From: an uncultured Tateyamaria sp.
GTDB taxonomy: Bacteria; Pseudomonadota; Alphaproteobacteria; Rhodobacterales; Rhodobacteraceae
Length of the DNA: 64,000 bases
Assembly: GCF_947496075.1 (NCBI RefSeq)
Contig: NZ_CANMBJ010000002.1
Coordinates: 1,340,856 to 1,404,855 of the forward strand
Direction: 5' to 3'
Shown here piece after piece: positions 55,839-63,923 of this stretch (its first letter is position 1; the number at the start of each line of letters is the position of its first letter). Under the pieces are notes generated by a model that worked only from the letters and a program-made list of their open reading frames with translations, searched no databases and was not told the DNA's origin. The position numbers were made by a program, and so were the translations under genes.

Positions 55839-55863
55839 CGCCCCAGCACAGGGAGGTGCCACA

Positions 55864-56793
55864 ATGGCATTGCTGAACTTCAAACGTGACGACGGTCCAG
55901 TGGCCGGCACCCTCTCGCCCGAGGTAGAGGCGTTCCTTCAAGGCTATTCCATTGAGGTGATGCCGCGCACATCCCAGAAGGTTGATGATTTTCGCGCCAT
56001 CCTGCCCGCAGGTACCCGCGTTTACATCGCACACATCGAAGGCACGCCAATCGAAGATATGGTGGCCACCGCCAAGCGCCTGAATGCCGAAGGCTTTCCG
56101 GTTATGCCGCACTTCCCCGCGCGCATCATCAAGGACGAGGCGACATTGAAGGACTGGATCGCTCGGTACCAGGGCGAGGCAAATGTCGATCAGGCGCTGC
56201 TTTTGGCAGGCGGTGTGGACAAGCCTCATGGTGACTATCACAGCTCAATGCAGCTGATGGAAAGTGGTGCGTTCGACGCGGCCGGATTCAAGAACTTGCA
56301 CGTGGCAGGACATCCCGAAGGCAACAGGGATATTGATCCCGATGGTGGGATGGAGGTCGTCGATGAAGCTCTTGCATGGAAACAGAAATTCTCCGAGCGC
56401 ACCGATGCGAGAATGGCCATCGCGACGCAGTTTGCCTTTGAGGCCGGACCAATCATCACATGGGCGGACAACCTCAAGGCAGCGGGTGTTGACCTGCCCA
56501 TCCATATCGGGATTGCGGGACCAGCCAAGCTGCAGACCATGATCAAATTCGCAATTGCGTGCGGCGTTGGACCATCGTTGCGTGTACTGCAGCGCCGCGC
56601 CAAAGACGTGACCAAGTTGCTGCTGCCATTCGAACCCACCGAGGTCGTGTCAGAGTTGGCCGCACACAAGGCTGCGAACCCAGATTTCAATGTGACGCAC
56701 GTGCATTTCTTTCCTCTTGGCGGGATCAAAACGAATGCCAATTGGGCGATAGAAAACGGCGGCGCGTCGGCTGTGCCTGCGGCCTTGGGCTAA
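55864..56793 (+). CDS. Methylenetetrahydrofolate reductase-like protein (MetF family)
   Basis: The 309-residue protein belongs to the MetF family: RVYIAHIEGTPIEDMVATAK, VMPHFPARIIKDEATLKDWI, LLLAGGVDKPHGDYHSSMQL and a C-terminal HVHFFPLGGIKTNANWAI. The family reduces 5,10-methylene-THF to 5-methyl-THF, but its divergence from canonical MetF and its partner methyltransferase suggest use in a corrinoid one-carbon pathway. ATG 55864 with GGGAGG upstream is preferred over 55816. Confidence 0.82.
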   Translation: MALLNFKRDDGPVAGTLSPEVEAFLQGYSIEVMPRTSQKVDDFRAILPAGTRVYIAHIEGTPIEDMVATAKRLNAEGFPVMPHFPARIIKDEATLKDWIARYQGEANVDQALLLAGGVDKPHGDYHSSMQLMESGAFDAAGFKNLHVAGHPEGNRDIDPDGGMEVVDEALAWKQKFSERTDARMAIATQFAFEAGPIITWADNLKAAGVDLPIHIGIAGPAKLQTMIKFAIACGVGPSLRVLQRRAKDVTKLLLPFEPTEVVSELAAHKAANPDFNVTHVHFFPLGGIKTNANWAIENGGASAVPAALG

Positions 56794-56795
56794 TA

Positions 56796-56960
56796 TCACT
56801 CATAACTGTCCTGAAAAGGTTTCATGCCCTGCCCCCTCGCGTACCAGCCCCGTGCGCGATAGGTGTCTTTTCCAACCGGTGGGATGTCGTTTTGACCTGT
56901 GCGCCAGTACGGGAATCGGAACAACACTTCGCAAAACCAACGCACAAAGGCCGCGCCCAT
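56796..56960 (-). CDS. Candidate 54-residue small protein, unknown function
   Basis: This minus-strand frame starts at ATG 56960, inside the start of the methyltransferase gene (whose ATG is 56959), and ends at 56796, just past the MetF stop. Its product (MGAAFVRWFCEVLFRFPYWR, then DIPPVGKDTYRARGWY) is unusually rich in aromatic and Arg residues and uses common codons. The frame is open far upstream as an antisense frame, so it may be chance. No domain is recognised. Confidence 0.3.
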   Translation of the reverse strand: MGAAFVRWFCEVLFRFPYWRTGQNDIPPVGKDTYRARGWYARGQGMKPFQDSYE

Positions 56961-58041
56961 GACCCGCACCGTCATCGAATCCAAAACCAAAACCGCGCTG
57001 ATTGGCTTTGACCAACCGTTCTGCGTAATCGGTGAACGGATCAATCCAACAGGCCGTAAAATCCTGAACGAAGAACTGGAGCGAGGTGATTTCTCGCGGG
57101 TCGAAGCGGATGCTGCAGCGCAGGTTGCGGCTGGTGCCACGGTACTCGACATCAATTCTGGTGCCGTCTTCTCGAACAAGATGGCCGAAGATCCGCGGTA
57201 TGCAGACAACAACTTTGTTGAGCCTGAGCTGATGAGGCAGTTGGTGGAGCGTGTCCAGGCCGTGACAGACTGCCCGCTTTGCATCGATAGTTCCGTTCCC
57301 GGTGCGTTGGAGAACGGGCTGGCCGCCGCAGAAGGTCGCCCGCTTCTGAACTCCGTGACCGGTGAAGAAGAACGACTGGAACTCGTTCTACCGCTGGTCA
57401 AGAAGTACAACGTGCCAGTTGTCGCCATTTCCAATGATGACACCGGTATTTCCGAGGATCCCGATGTTCGATTTGCTGTGGCCAAGAAGATTGTGGAACG
57501 CGCAGCTGACTTTGGTATTCCTGCCTATGACATTGTCGTCGACCCGCTGGTGATGCCCATCGGTGCAATGGGCACTGCTGGACTGCAAGTCTTTACCCTT
57601 GTGCGGCGTCTGCGCGAAGAACTGGGTGTGAACACGACATGCGGCGCATCCAATATCTCATTCGGTCTGCCAAACCGGCATGGCATTAACAATGCCTTCT
57701 TGCCCATGGCGATGGGCGCTGGCATGACATCCGCTATCATGAACCCCGTGGCGCTACCGGTCGGGCCCACAAAAATAGCCGAAAAGCGGGCCGAAGTTGA
57801 GGCAGCAGGCATCGCCTTGCCCGACGGGATGGACGACGAAGCGTTCGTCCAGATGTTTGGAATGGGATCGACAAAGCCGCGCGCAGGCAAGGAAATGGAA
57901 GCCATCCGTGCAGCCAATTTCCTGACCAACAATGACGAAGGTGGCGGTGCATGGATTAAGTTCAACCGCGTTGCACCAAAAGCGGGCGAAGAAGCCCGCG
58001 GACGCGGTGGGCGGGCCGGCGGACGCCGCCGCCGCGGCTAA
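56959..58041 (+). CDS. Methyltetrahydrofolate:corrinoid methyltransferase-like protein
   Basis: The 360-residue protein has a pterin-binding TIM-barrel (about 15-290): CVIGERINPTGRKILNEEL, TVLDINSGAVFSNKM, PLCIDSSVPGALENGL, CGASNISFGLPNRHG and NNAFLPMAMGAGMTSAI. This is the AcsE/MtgA-like methyltransferase pattern that moves a methyl group between a corrinoid protein and tetrahydrofolate. The C-terminal tail is very Gly/Arg-rich (GEEARGRGGRAGGRRRRG). ATG 56959 is preferred over 56899. With MetF it forms a likely one-carbon oxidation or assimilation pair; no corrinoid protein gene is in the window. Confidence 0.82.
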   Translation: MTRTVIESKTKTALIGFDQPFCVIGERINPTGRKILNEELERGDFSRVEADAAAQVAAGATVLDINSGAVFSNKMAEDPRYADNNFVEPELMRQLVERVQAVTDCPLCIDSSVPGALENGLAAAEGRPLLNSVTGEEERLELVLPLVKKYNVPVVAISNDDTGISEDPDVRFAVAKKIVERAADFGIPAYDIVVDPLVMPIGAMGTAGLQVFTLVRRLREELGVNTTCGASNISFGLPNRHGINNAFLPMAMGAGMTSAIMNPVALPVGPTKIAEKRAEVEAAGIALPDGMDDEAFVQMFGMGSTKPRAGKEMEAIRAANFLTNNDEGGGAWIKFNRVAPKAGEEARGRGGRAGGRRRRG

Positions 58042-58066
58042 ATTCTGATTGGACAACGTTAACAAG

Positions 58067-58102
58067 GACCGCCCGGTGCCATTGCCCTGGGCGGTCTTTC
58101 TT
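58067..58102 (+). terminator. Rho-independent terminator after methyltransferase gene
   Basis: GACCGCCC (58067-58074) pairs with GGGCGGTC (58089-58096), and TTTCTT follows. It lies 26 bp after the methyltransferase stop and separates the one-carbon cluster from the chemotaxis operon. Confidence 0.85.
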
Positions 58103-58187
58103 TTGACGCCCATGTACCCGCAAAGCACAGCTTCAGTAACGCGCTTTTAACAGACCGTCCGGTAGACACTCCTTACGTTTTGCGATC

Positions 58188-58244
58188 AGGAGGGACCGGA
58201 TGAGCCATCAAAATGGTGCAACTTGCCGTGCACGTCATGGCTGA
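58188..58244 (+). promoter_or_regulatory. Ribosome-binding site and 14-codon leader before STAS gene
   Basis: AGGAGGG (58188-58194) is ideally placed, 5 nt before ATG 58200, but that ATG opens a 14-codon frame ending at TGA 58242-58244. The STAS gene start at ATG 58237 overlaps this leader by 8 nt in another frame. It may be a translational coupling leader or an artefact of a frameshift; the alternative STAS start at 58213 is too far from the AGGAGGG. Confidence 0.4.
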
Positions 58245-58515
58245 CCCAATCCCACTGCCCAAATGTTTGGACGCTGCATCTGCACCCGATCTGCTGTCGC
58301 AACTGTTGGCGCACCCGTCGGGCAGTGATGTCCTTCTTGACGCTCAAGACACCTCGCACATTGGGGCGTTGGGGGCACAAGTGTTGCTCAGTGCGCGGCG
58401 CAGGGCCGTCGAAAACAATACATCCTTTTGCGTTCTGCACGTGCAGAACGCTGTCCACGATGAACTGTCAGCCATGGGACTTATGGAGCTGACACAGCAG
58501 GAGGAAGACAAATGA
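58237..58515 (+). CDS. STAS-domain protein of chemotaxis operon
   Basis: The 92-residue protein (MADPIPLPKCLDAASAPDLL) folds as a STAS domain: DVLLDAQDTSHIGALGAQVL, with the serine/threonine phosphorylation position after DA-type strand (TSHIG). STAS proteins often sit first in Rhodobacteraceae che operons and may link chemotaxis to a serine-kinase switch; the exact role is unknown. Its ATG at 58237 overlaps a leader, and its stop overlaps the cheY ATG (4 nt). Confidence 0.72.
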   Translation: MADPIPLPKCLDAASAPDLLSQLLAHPSGSDVLLDAQDTSHIGALGAQVLLSARRRAVENNTSFCVLHVQNAVHDELSAMGLMELTQQEEDK

Positions 58516-58877
58516 ATCTTGAAATTCTTGCTGTTGATGACAGCCGCACAATGCGTGACATGATACGTTTCGCGTTGGAACCTGCGGGGTTCATCGTCCA
58601 TACCGCCGAAGATGGCGTTCATGGTACAGAAGTCCTGGAGGCCATCGATCCGGATGTCATCATAACCGACATCAACATGCCTCGTATGGACGGGTTCGGC
58701 TTCATCGATGCTGTTCGTGACTGTGGTCAACACAAGACGACACCGATCCTTGTCCTCACGACAGAAGCAGCCCCAGAGATGAAGATGCGTGCGCGCAATG
58801 CGGGCGCCACCGGGTGGATCGTCAAACCCTTTGACCCGGCGAAACTGGTGAAAGCGTTGCAAATGGTGGCTGGATAG
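58512..58877 (+). CDS. cheY: Chemotaxis response regulator CheY
   Basis: The 121-residue single-domain receiver has acidic pair Asp9-Asp10, phosphoacceptor Asp53 (VIITDINMPRMDGFGF), Thr in VLTTEA and Lys105 (GWIVKPFDP). Phosphorylated by CheA, it controls the flagellar motor or a sink function. It overlaps the STAS gene by 4 nt and lies 7 nt before cheA. Confidence 0.93.
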   Translation: MNLEILAVDDSRTMRDMIRFALEPAGFIVHTAEDGVHGTEVLEAIDPDVIITDINMPRMDGFGFIDAVRDCGQHKTTPILVLTTEAAPEMKMRARNAGATGWIVKPFDPAKLVKALQMVAG

Positions 58878-58884
58878 CAGGACG

Positions 58885-60924
58885 ATGACGTCTGCGGACC
58901 CCATGGCTGAAATTCGCGCTTCCTTTTTTGTCGAGTGCGAGGAGTTGCTTGAGGCATTGCAGGATGGACTGCAGGCCCTTGATGACGGCAGGCATGATGA
59001 AGAGACAATTCATGTCGTGTTCCGTGCCGTCCACTCGATCAAAGGAGGTGCGGGCGCTTTTGGGTTCGAGGCGCTGGTGCAGTTTGCACACCAGTTTGAG
59101 ACTGCGCTGGACAGCATCCGCGCAGGTAAAGCGCGTACCACTCCCGGCTTGCTGGACGTATTCTTTCGCGCATCAGATCACCTATCGGACTTGGTGCGCG
59201 CATGTCGAAATGATCTCGACCATCCGAAATCAGAAGCCGAGGCAATACTGCGCGAATTGAATGTGCAGGTCAGCCAAGCGTCGCAGGAAAAAGACGCGAA
59301 CGACAATGAATGCGAACCAGTTGAAATAGAATCCAGTGATGCTGTGATTGGCGAGGACCCGTCCAAGCATTACGTGGAGTACAATATTTTCTTCGAACCC
59401 GAGCCTGGCTTCTTCGAAACAGGGCACGAGGTTTCGGATGTTATCAACCGCTTGGCGACCCTTGGTGAAATCAAAGTCCAATGCGACTCAAGTCGCCTGC
59501 CCGCACTTGATCAGCTGATACCAGACAAGACTTACCTAAGCTGGTCACTGGTTCTGACGACTGATGTTGATGAAGCAGGTGTCGCGTCCCATCTCGAATT
59601 CGCCCATGGCCTGTGCAGGATGAAAATCTCAGTCCGCTCACAATGCCAGGAAACGGGTTCTGGGACCACCATCCGGCCCAGAACAGATGATCAGCGCACC
59701 GCGTCCCCCACACCAAGTAAGTCTGTTGTACGCGTCGATATAGACAGGGTCGAACGTCTCGCAAATCTGGTCGGTGAGTTGGTGATCAATCAGTCGATGC
59801 TGGCCCAAAGCCTGCAAACCGCAGGGGTGTCACCCCACTCTGACGCCATGTACGGGCTCGAAGAATTCCAACGCCTGACCCGAGATATTCAGGACAGTGT
59901 CATGATGATCAGAGCACAGCCTGTAAAATCACTGTTTCAACGCATGGCACGCATTGTGCGCGAGGCGTCGGCATCTGTCAGCAAAGACGTGCGGTTGGTC
60001 ACCGTTGGAGAGGCAACCGAAGTCGACAAAACGGTCATCGAACAATTGGTCGAGCCGCTAACCCACATGATCCGCAATGCAGTTGATCACGGACTTGAAC
60101 CCTCGGACGTACGTCTTGCGCACAACAAGCCTGCACGTGGTGAAATCCGGTTAAGCGCAGCGCACAGGTCTGGCCGCGTCCTGATCCAGATTTCAGATGA
60201 TGGACAAGGTATTGACCGGGATAAGGTTCTTAGAACCGCGGTCGAAAAGGGTCTTGTCGCGGAAGATGTGGCCATGACGGACGCAGAAATTGACACGCTT
60301 CTATTTTTGCCAGGTTTTTCCACGGCACCAGATGTATCTGACCTTTCAGGGCGTGGGGTTGGCATGGATGTGGTGCGCACTGCCATCCATCGCCTGGGTG
60401 GCCGTGTCACAATCGGATCCACACCCAACGCTGGAACGACATTCAGCATATCCCTTCCACTGACCTTGGCTGTACTGGACGGTATGGTCATAGATGTAGC
60501 AGGCGAAACCCTCGTTTTACCGTTGAATACTGTGTCCGAGACGCTCACGCTATCAGACAGTTTACTGGAACAAATCCAACCGGGCCATTTTGTCGTTCGT
60601 GTGCGCGATGGCTTTGTGCCACTGTTTGATTTGGGTGCAGCACTTGGCTATCGGCCACCCTGTGACACGGTCAATGACCGCATAGCGATGCTTCTGATGT
60701 TAGAGGATGAATCGCAGGTTGCGTTGCTCGTGGATGAGGTTCACGACCAGCGACAGGTCGTCATCAAAGGACTTGATGACAGCTGTTGCCGCCCACCGGG
60801 AATCGCCGCCGCGACGATTTTGGGGGATGGCCAAGTGGCGTTGATCCTCGATCCCGCAGACATCGTTACCAACACGATCAAAAGCCCCGCCCCCAAGCGT
60901 GCGAGATTGGAACCCCAAACATGA
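58885..60924 (+). CDS. cheA: Chemotaxis histidine kinase CheA
   Basis: The 679-residue kinase has an HPt domain with phospho-accepting His50 (FRAVHSIKGGAGAFGF), a variable middle region, a dimerisation domain (about 275-340; VRVDIDRVERLANLVGELVI), a HATPase domain (about 395-540; HMIRNAVDHGLE, ISDDGQGID) and a CheW-like C-terminus (about 545-670). It phosphorylates CheY in receptor complexes. Its stop overlaps the cheW ATG. Confidence 0.94.
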   Translation: MTSADPMAEIRASFFVECEELLEALQDGLQALDDGRHDEETIHVVFRAVHSIKGGAGAFGFEALVQFAHQFETALDSIRAGKARTTPGLLDVFFRASDHLSDLVRACRNDLDHPKSEAEAILRELNVQVSQASQEKDANDNECEPVEIESSDAVIGEDPSKHYVEYNIFFEPEPGFFETGHEVSDVINRLATLGEIKVQCDSSRLPALDQLIPDKTYLSWSLVLTTDVDEAGVASHLEFAHGLCRMKISVRSQCQETGSGTTIRPRTDDQRTASPTPSKSVVRVDIDRVERLANLVGELVINQSMLAQSLQTAGVSPHSDAMYGLEEFQRLTRDIQDSVMMIRAQPVKSLFQRMARIVREASASVSKDVRLVTVGEATEVDKTVIEQLVEPLTHMIRNAVDHGLEPSDVRLAHNKPARGEIRLSAAHRSGRVLIQISDDGQGIDRDKVLRTAVEKGLVAEDVAMTDAEIDTLLFLPGFSTAPDVSDLSGRGVGMDVVRTAIHRLGGRVTIGSTPNAGTTFSISLPLTLAVLDGMVIDVAGETLVLPLNTVSETLTLSDSLLEQIQPGHFVVRVRDGFVPLFDLGAALGYRPPCDTVNDRIAMLLMLEDESQVALLVDEVHDQRQVVIKGLDDSCCRPPGIAAATILGDGQVALILDPADIVTNTIKSPAPKRARLEPQT

Positions 60925-61379
60925 GCACAACTGAAACAACCAAGCAAAGGGAGTTGTTGACCTTTAAACTAAGGGATCAGGAGTATGCGCTTGACATAAT
61001 GACCGTTCGCGAAATTCGTGGTTGGACGCGCGCAACCCCAATGCCACTCGCGCCCAGCTTCATGCGCGGCGTCATCAACTTGCGGGGCACTGTGCTTCCG
61101 ATCATGGACCTGGCCGAACGTTTGGGGTTGCCCAAATGTGATCAGGACGACCGAAGCGTCATCGTTGTGGTCCAGAACGAGGGATCAACAATCGGTCTAT
61201 TGGTAGATGCTGTCTCGGATATCGTGACACTTGACCCCAAGGACATGCAGACTCCACCAGATGCCGCCGTACAGAACGGTCGAAACGTCATCGCAGCGAT
61301 AACGCTGTTGGACAATCGCATGATACGCGTTCTGGACTTGCCATACGTCATCGCACTGCCGGAAAGTGACGCCGCTTGA
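60921..61379 (+). CDS. cheW: Chemotaxis coupling protein CheW
   Basis: The 152-residue protein has the SH3-like CheW fold: LTFKLRDQEYALDIMTVREI, MRGVINLRGTVLPIMDLAER and NEGSTIGLLVDAVSDIVTLD. It links CheA to chemoreceptors. ATG 60921 overlaps the cheA stop (ATGA) and is preferred over a longer frame from 60786. It overlaps cheR by one base (TGATG). Confidence 0.94.
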   Translation: MSTTETTKQRELLTFKLRDQEYALDIMTVREIRGWTRATPMPLAPSFMRGVINLRGTVLPIMDLAERLGLPKCDQDDRSVIVVVQNEGSTIGLLVDAVSDIVTLDPKDMQTPPDAAVQNGRNVIAAITLLDNRMIRVLDLPYVIALPESDAA

Positions 61380-62242
61380 TGCGTCAATCACCAGATCTGC
61401 CCCAGTTGAACGACGAGCAGTTCGATGCGATTGCCGGATTGGCCTATCGCGAGTCTGGGATCAAGTTGGTGCGCGAGAAAAAGCTGATGGTTCAGTCCCG
61501 GCTCAGGCATCGACTACGCGCGCTCAACCTTGATGCCTTTTCGGCGTACGCAGATCATGTCGCATCAGAAGACGGAGCAAGTGAACGCCGTTTCATGATC
61601 TCTGCCCTGACCACCAATGTGTCCCAGTTCTTCCGGGAGGCTCATCACTTTAAGATGCTTAGCGACCGGCTCATGCCAATGTTCAGACAACGCATTGAAC
61701 GACATGAACGTATTCGCATCTGGTCTGCGGGGTGCTCAAAGGGACAAGAACCTTATTCGATCGCGATGCATCTGCTGCGTTTGGAACCGGCACTGGCCAC
61801 AGCGAACTTCAAGATCCTAGGCACAGATCTCGATCCTCAAGTCATTACCCAAGCCCGCAGTGCAGAATTCAATACTTCGGAATTGAATGGCGTTTCTGAA
61901 GATGACCTTAATACGTTCACAATCGCTTGTGGCGACAGCCAGTCACGCCGAAGAATGTCTGATGTATTGACCCAAGTTGTCTCGGTCAAAGAACTCAACC
62001 TGTTTGACGACTGGCCCATGCAATTTGCGTTTGATGCCATCTTTTGCAGAAATGTCATGATCTATTTCGATCAGTCAAAACAGGCGCAGCTATGGCCACG
62101 CTTCAAGTCCGCTCTGTCCACTGCCGGTTTACTTTTTCTCGGGCATTCAGAACGCATCCTGTCCCCGAACGCCTATGGTTTCCGCTCCGCCGGGCCAACG
62201 ACTTACATCAAGTGCGACGACGCATTCGATTGGAGCAAGTAG
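61379..62242 (+). CDS. cheR: Chemoreceptor methyltransferase CheR
   Basis: The 287-residue protein has the N-terminal CheR helical domain (ESGIKLVREKKLMVQSRLRH) and SAM-binding IRIWSAGCSKGQEPYSIAMH. Further CheR motifs are FFREAHHF, ILGTDLDPQVITQAR and FDAIFCRNVMIYFD. It methylates receptor glutamates. ATG 61379 is preferred over TTG 61376. The next gene starts only a few bases after its stop. Confidence 0.94.
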   Translation: MRQSPDLPQLNDEQFDAIAGLAYRESGIKLVREKKLMVQSRLRHRLRALNLDAFSAYADHVASEDGASERRFMISALTTNVSQFFREAHHFKMLSDRLMPMFRQRIERHERIRIWSAGCSKGQEPYSIAMHLLRLEPALATANFKILGTDLDPQVITQARSAEFNTSELNGVSEDDLNTFTIACGDSQSRRRMSDVLTQVVSVKELNLFDDWPMQFAFDAIFCRNVMIYFDQSKQAQLWPRFKSALSTAGLLFLGHSERILSPNAYGFRSAGPTTYIKCDDAFDWSK

Positions 62243-62251
62243 GACATGCGG

Positions 62252-62638
62252 ATGGCACTCAGGGGGCAAATACAGATCATGGTTGTTGACGATGCATCCG
62301 CAAGGTTTGACGCGTGTGTAGAAACTGTTGGCGCCCAGGCGAAACGCTGCATCTCCAGCCGAGTACACGGGTTGACGACATCGATCTTGCTTGCGATGGC
62401 ACCAGTTCAGCTTGCCGCTTCAGCCTACAACATATCAAGGGTGACAAAGGTGAAGCGGCCCCAAACGTTGCAAAGCCAATCCTGCACACAAGATATTGGT
62501 TTCACTTTGGTTGCCGGACGCGTCGTACAAAATGCTCATGATCAGGAACAGCAGCTTGAAATAAACAATTACACAAAAAAAATATTTATTTCCAGTATTT
62601 TACAGAGTCATCTTCAGTCCGAGGTCAACCGTTTCTAA
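62252..62638 (+). CDS. Unassigned ORF in the cheB position
   Basis: The frame has an ATG at 62246 and a better one at 62252 with AGGA about 7 nt upstream. Near its start it reads GQIQIMVVDDASARFD, as the first strand of a receiver domain, but the remaining ~110 residues show no receiver or methylesterase motif and the last ~25 residues are rich in rare codons (AT-rich bases 62560-62600). It occupies the usual cheB position directly after cheR, and its TAA overlaps the next ATG. It may be a decayed cheB remnant, a frameshifted gene or an unrelated small protein. Confidence 0.35.
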   Translation: MALRGQIQIMVVDDASARFDACVETVGAQAKRCISSRVHGLTTSILLAMAPVQLAASAYNISRVTKVKRPQTLQSQSCTQDIGFTLVAGRVVQNAHDQEQQLEINNYTKKIFISSILQSHLQSEVNRF

Positions 62639-62988
62639 TGGCACAGACCAATTCAAATGCAGTGCGAAGCAATCGTGCATTATCGCGGATGGCAAGCGTT
62701 CTTGCAGAGATAAGCGATGACATGTTGACTGTTTCCGAAATTGTATCGGAGGTGGCAGATCAATCTCGCACCACCCTGACGACACATCAGATATTGCAAT
62801 TGCAAAGCATCGACCGAATTTCACAGTCTCTACAGGATCTCGTTGTCGTTTGCAGTGTACTTGCGACAACGCCGCATGTCGCCGCGTCTTCTGCAAGACA
62901 CCTGCAATTGGCCAAGACGCGGTCAATTCTGGATCCAGACAACCCTCATGATCAGGACACCCCACCTGGTTCTGTCGAGCTATTCTAG
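62638..62988 (+). CDS. Small helical protein with CheZ-like DxxxQ motif
   Basis: The 116-residue protein is predicted helical (SRMASVLAEISDDMLTVSEI) and contains SIDRISQSLQDL with Asp59-x-x-x-Gln63. That spacing is the catalytic motif of the CheZ phosphatase family (DxxxQ). A related small protein, CheT, has been described in Sinorhizobium. It could dephosphorylate CheY or bind CheR. It is last in the che operon and starts in a TAATG overlap. The assignment rests on one motif and context. Confidence 0.45.
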   Translation: MAQTNSNAVRSNRALSRMASVLAEISDDMLTVSEIVSEVADQSRTTLTTHQILQLQSIDRISQSLQDLVVVCSVLATTPHVAASSARHLQLAKTRSILDPDNPHDQDTPPGSVELF

Positions 62989-63011
62989 CCAGTCTTTTTA
63001 AACGATCTGCT

Positions 63012-63515
63012 TCAGAACAGTTCGACCCCATTTCCCCCCGGTACAGCAAACGCCATATCCCGTACCGGGGCATTTGTCATCTTTTGCATGGCGCGGCCAA
63101 TACCTGGCCAAAAGCGCAGATTCCTGGCGCTGTTCCCTCCCAATGACTGCGTGATCAGTGGGATGCCCTCTTGCCCAAGATAGGACAGCGTGAAAGCTGC
63201 ATTCTTTGCTCCGATGTCTGAAAAACCCGAAATCATCCGGGCACCACCAAACACCTTTGCTCGCAACCGACCGCGCACCGCACCCAGTTTGACAAGGTCG
63301 TTGATCAACACTTCCATCGCATTGATACCGGACAACGCACAGCTTGTGTCGCCCCCTCCGGACACAGCAAGCAGCATATGGTTCATACCGCCGATGCGCG
63401 TCACAGGATCCCACAAACAGCAGGCAACACAGGATCCCAAAAGCGTCGAGATAACAATGTCAGGCCCGGAGCCAGTTGCATACTCGCCCTGTGTTATAAA
63501 AAGCGTTTGCCGCAT
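63012..63515 (-). CDS. cheD: Chemoreceptor glutamine deamidase CheD
   Basis: The 167-residue protein has the CheD pattern ISTLLGSCVACCLWDP (Thr24, Cys29) and GGMNHMLL (His46), the catalytic triad region, then VFGGARMISGFSDIGAKNA. It deamidates receptor glutamines and often interacts with CheC or CheY. ATG 63515 is preferred over a 63647 start, which would add a poor N-terminal extension. It is convergent to the che operon with only 23 nt between. Confidence 0.88.
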   Translation of the reverse strand: MRQTLFITQGEYATGSGPDIVISTLLGSCVACCLWDPVTRIGGMNHMLLAVSGGGDTSCALSGINAMEVLINDLVKLGAVRGRLRAKVFGGARMISGFSDIGAKNAAFTLSYLGQEGIPLITQSLGGNSARNLRFWPGIGRAMQKMTNAPVRDMAFAVPGGNGVELF

Positions 63516-63923
63516 CACATGGTTTGCCTGCCGGACATCGGCAACACGCGTATGCCATGGCTGATCCGATGCAAGTTGCGTTCGTTTTCGAAGGCATGTG
63601 CGATCCGCGCAGTCACCAGCCCTGCAGTCAGGTCGCGGCAAGGACACGTAAAAAGTCCGCAGCCGACCCTGCAGAACAAAATCGAGAAGACGTGCACCAA
63701 AACGGTGCCGCGCAAACCGTGCCGCGAGAGAACGTTCAGACAGTGCGAGATGTAAGGACGTGCAGACAGGACATCCATGTGCGTATTCATCGCCTGTGTT
63801 CGCCGCATACCGGTTTGACCGCCACTACCTTTTAGTTTGGTAACGACGGTAAAAGCGCGCCAATGAATTTGACGTTAAAGAGCGTCCCCGGTCACATGTT
63901 GCAACCGGGAACAATTCGACAGG
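63516..63923. other. Non-coding region upstream of cheD
   Basis: About 408 bases with several overlapping short frames on both strands, none with a recognisable domain, clean start or ribosome-binding site. The right part is AT-richer (63820-63880). CCCGGT and ACCGGG at 63887-63909 can form a stem that may be the end of the next minus-strand gene, but its T run is weak. Confidence 0.4.

Noticed and set aside
63524..63835. 103-residue plus-strand frame at the right end
   Set aside because: No domain, no ribosome-binding site, and it overlaps the cheD 5' region; composition is that of a chance frame.
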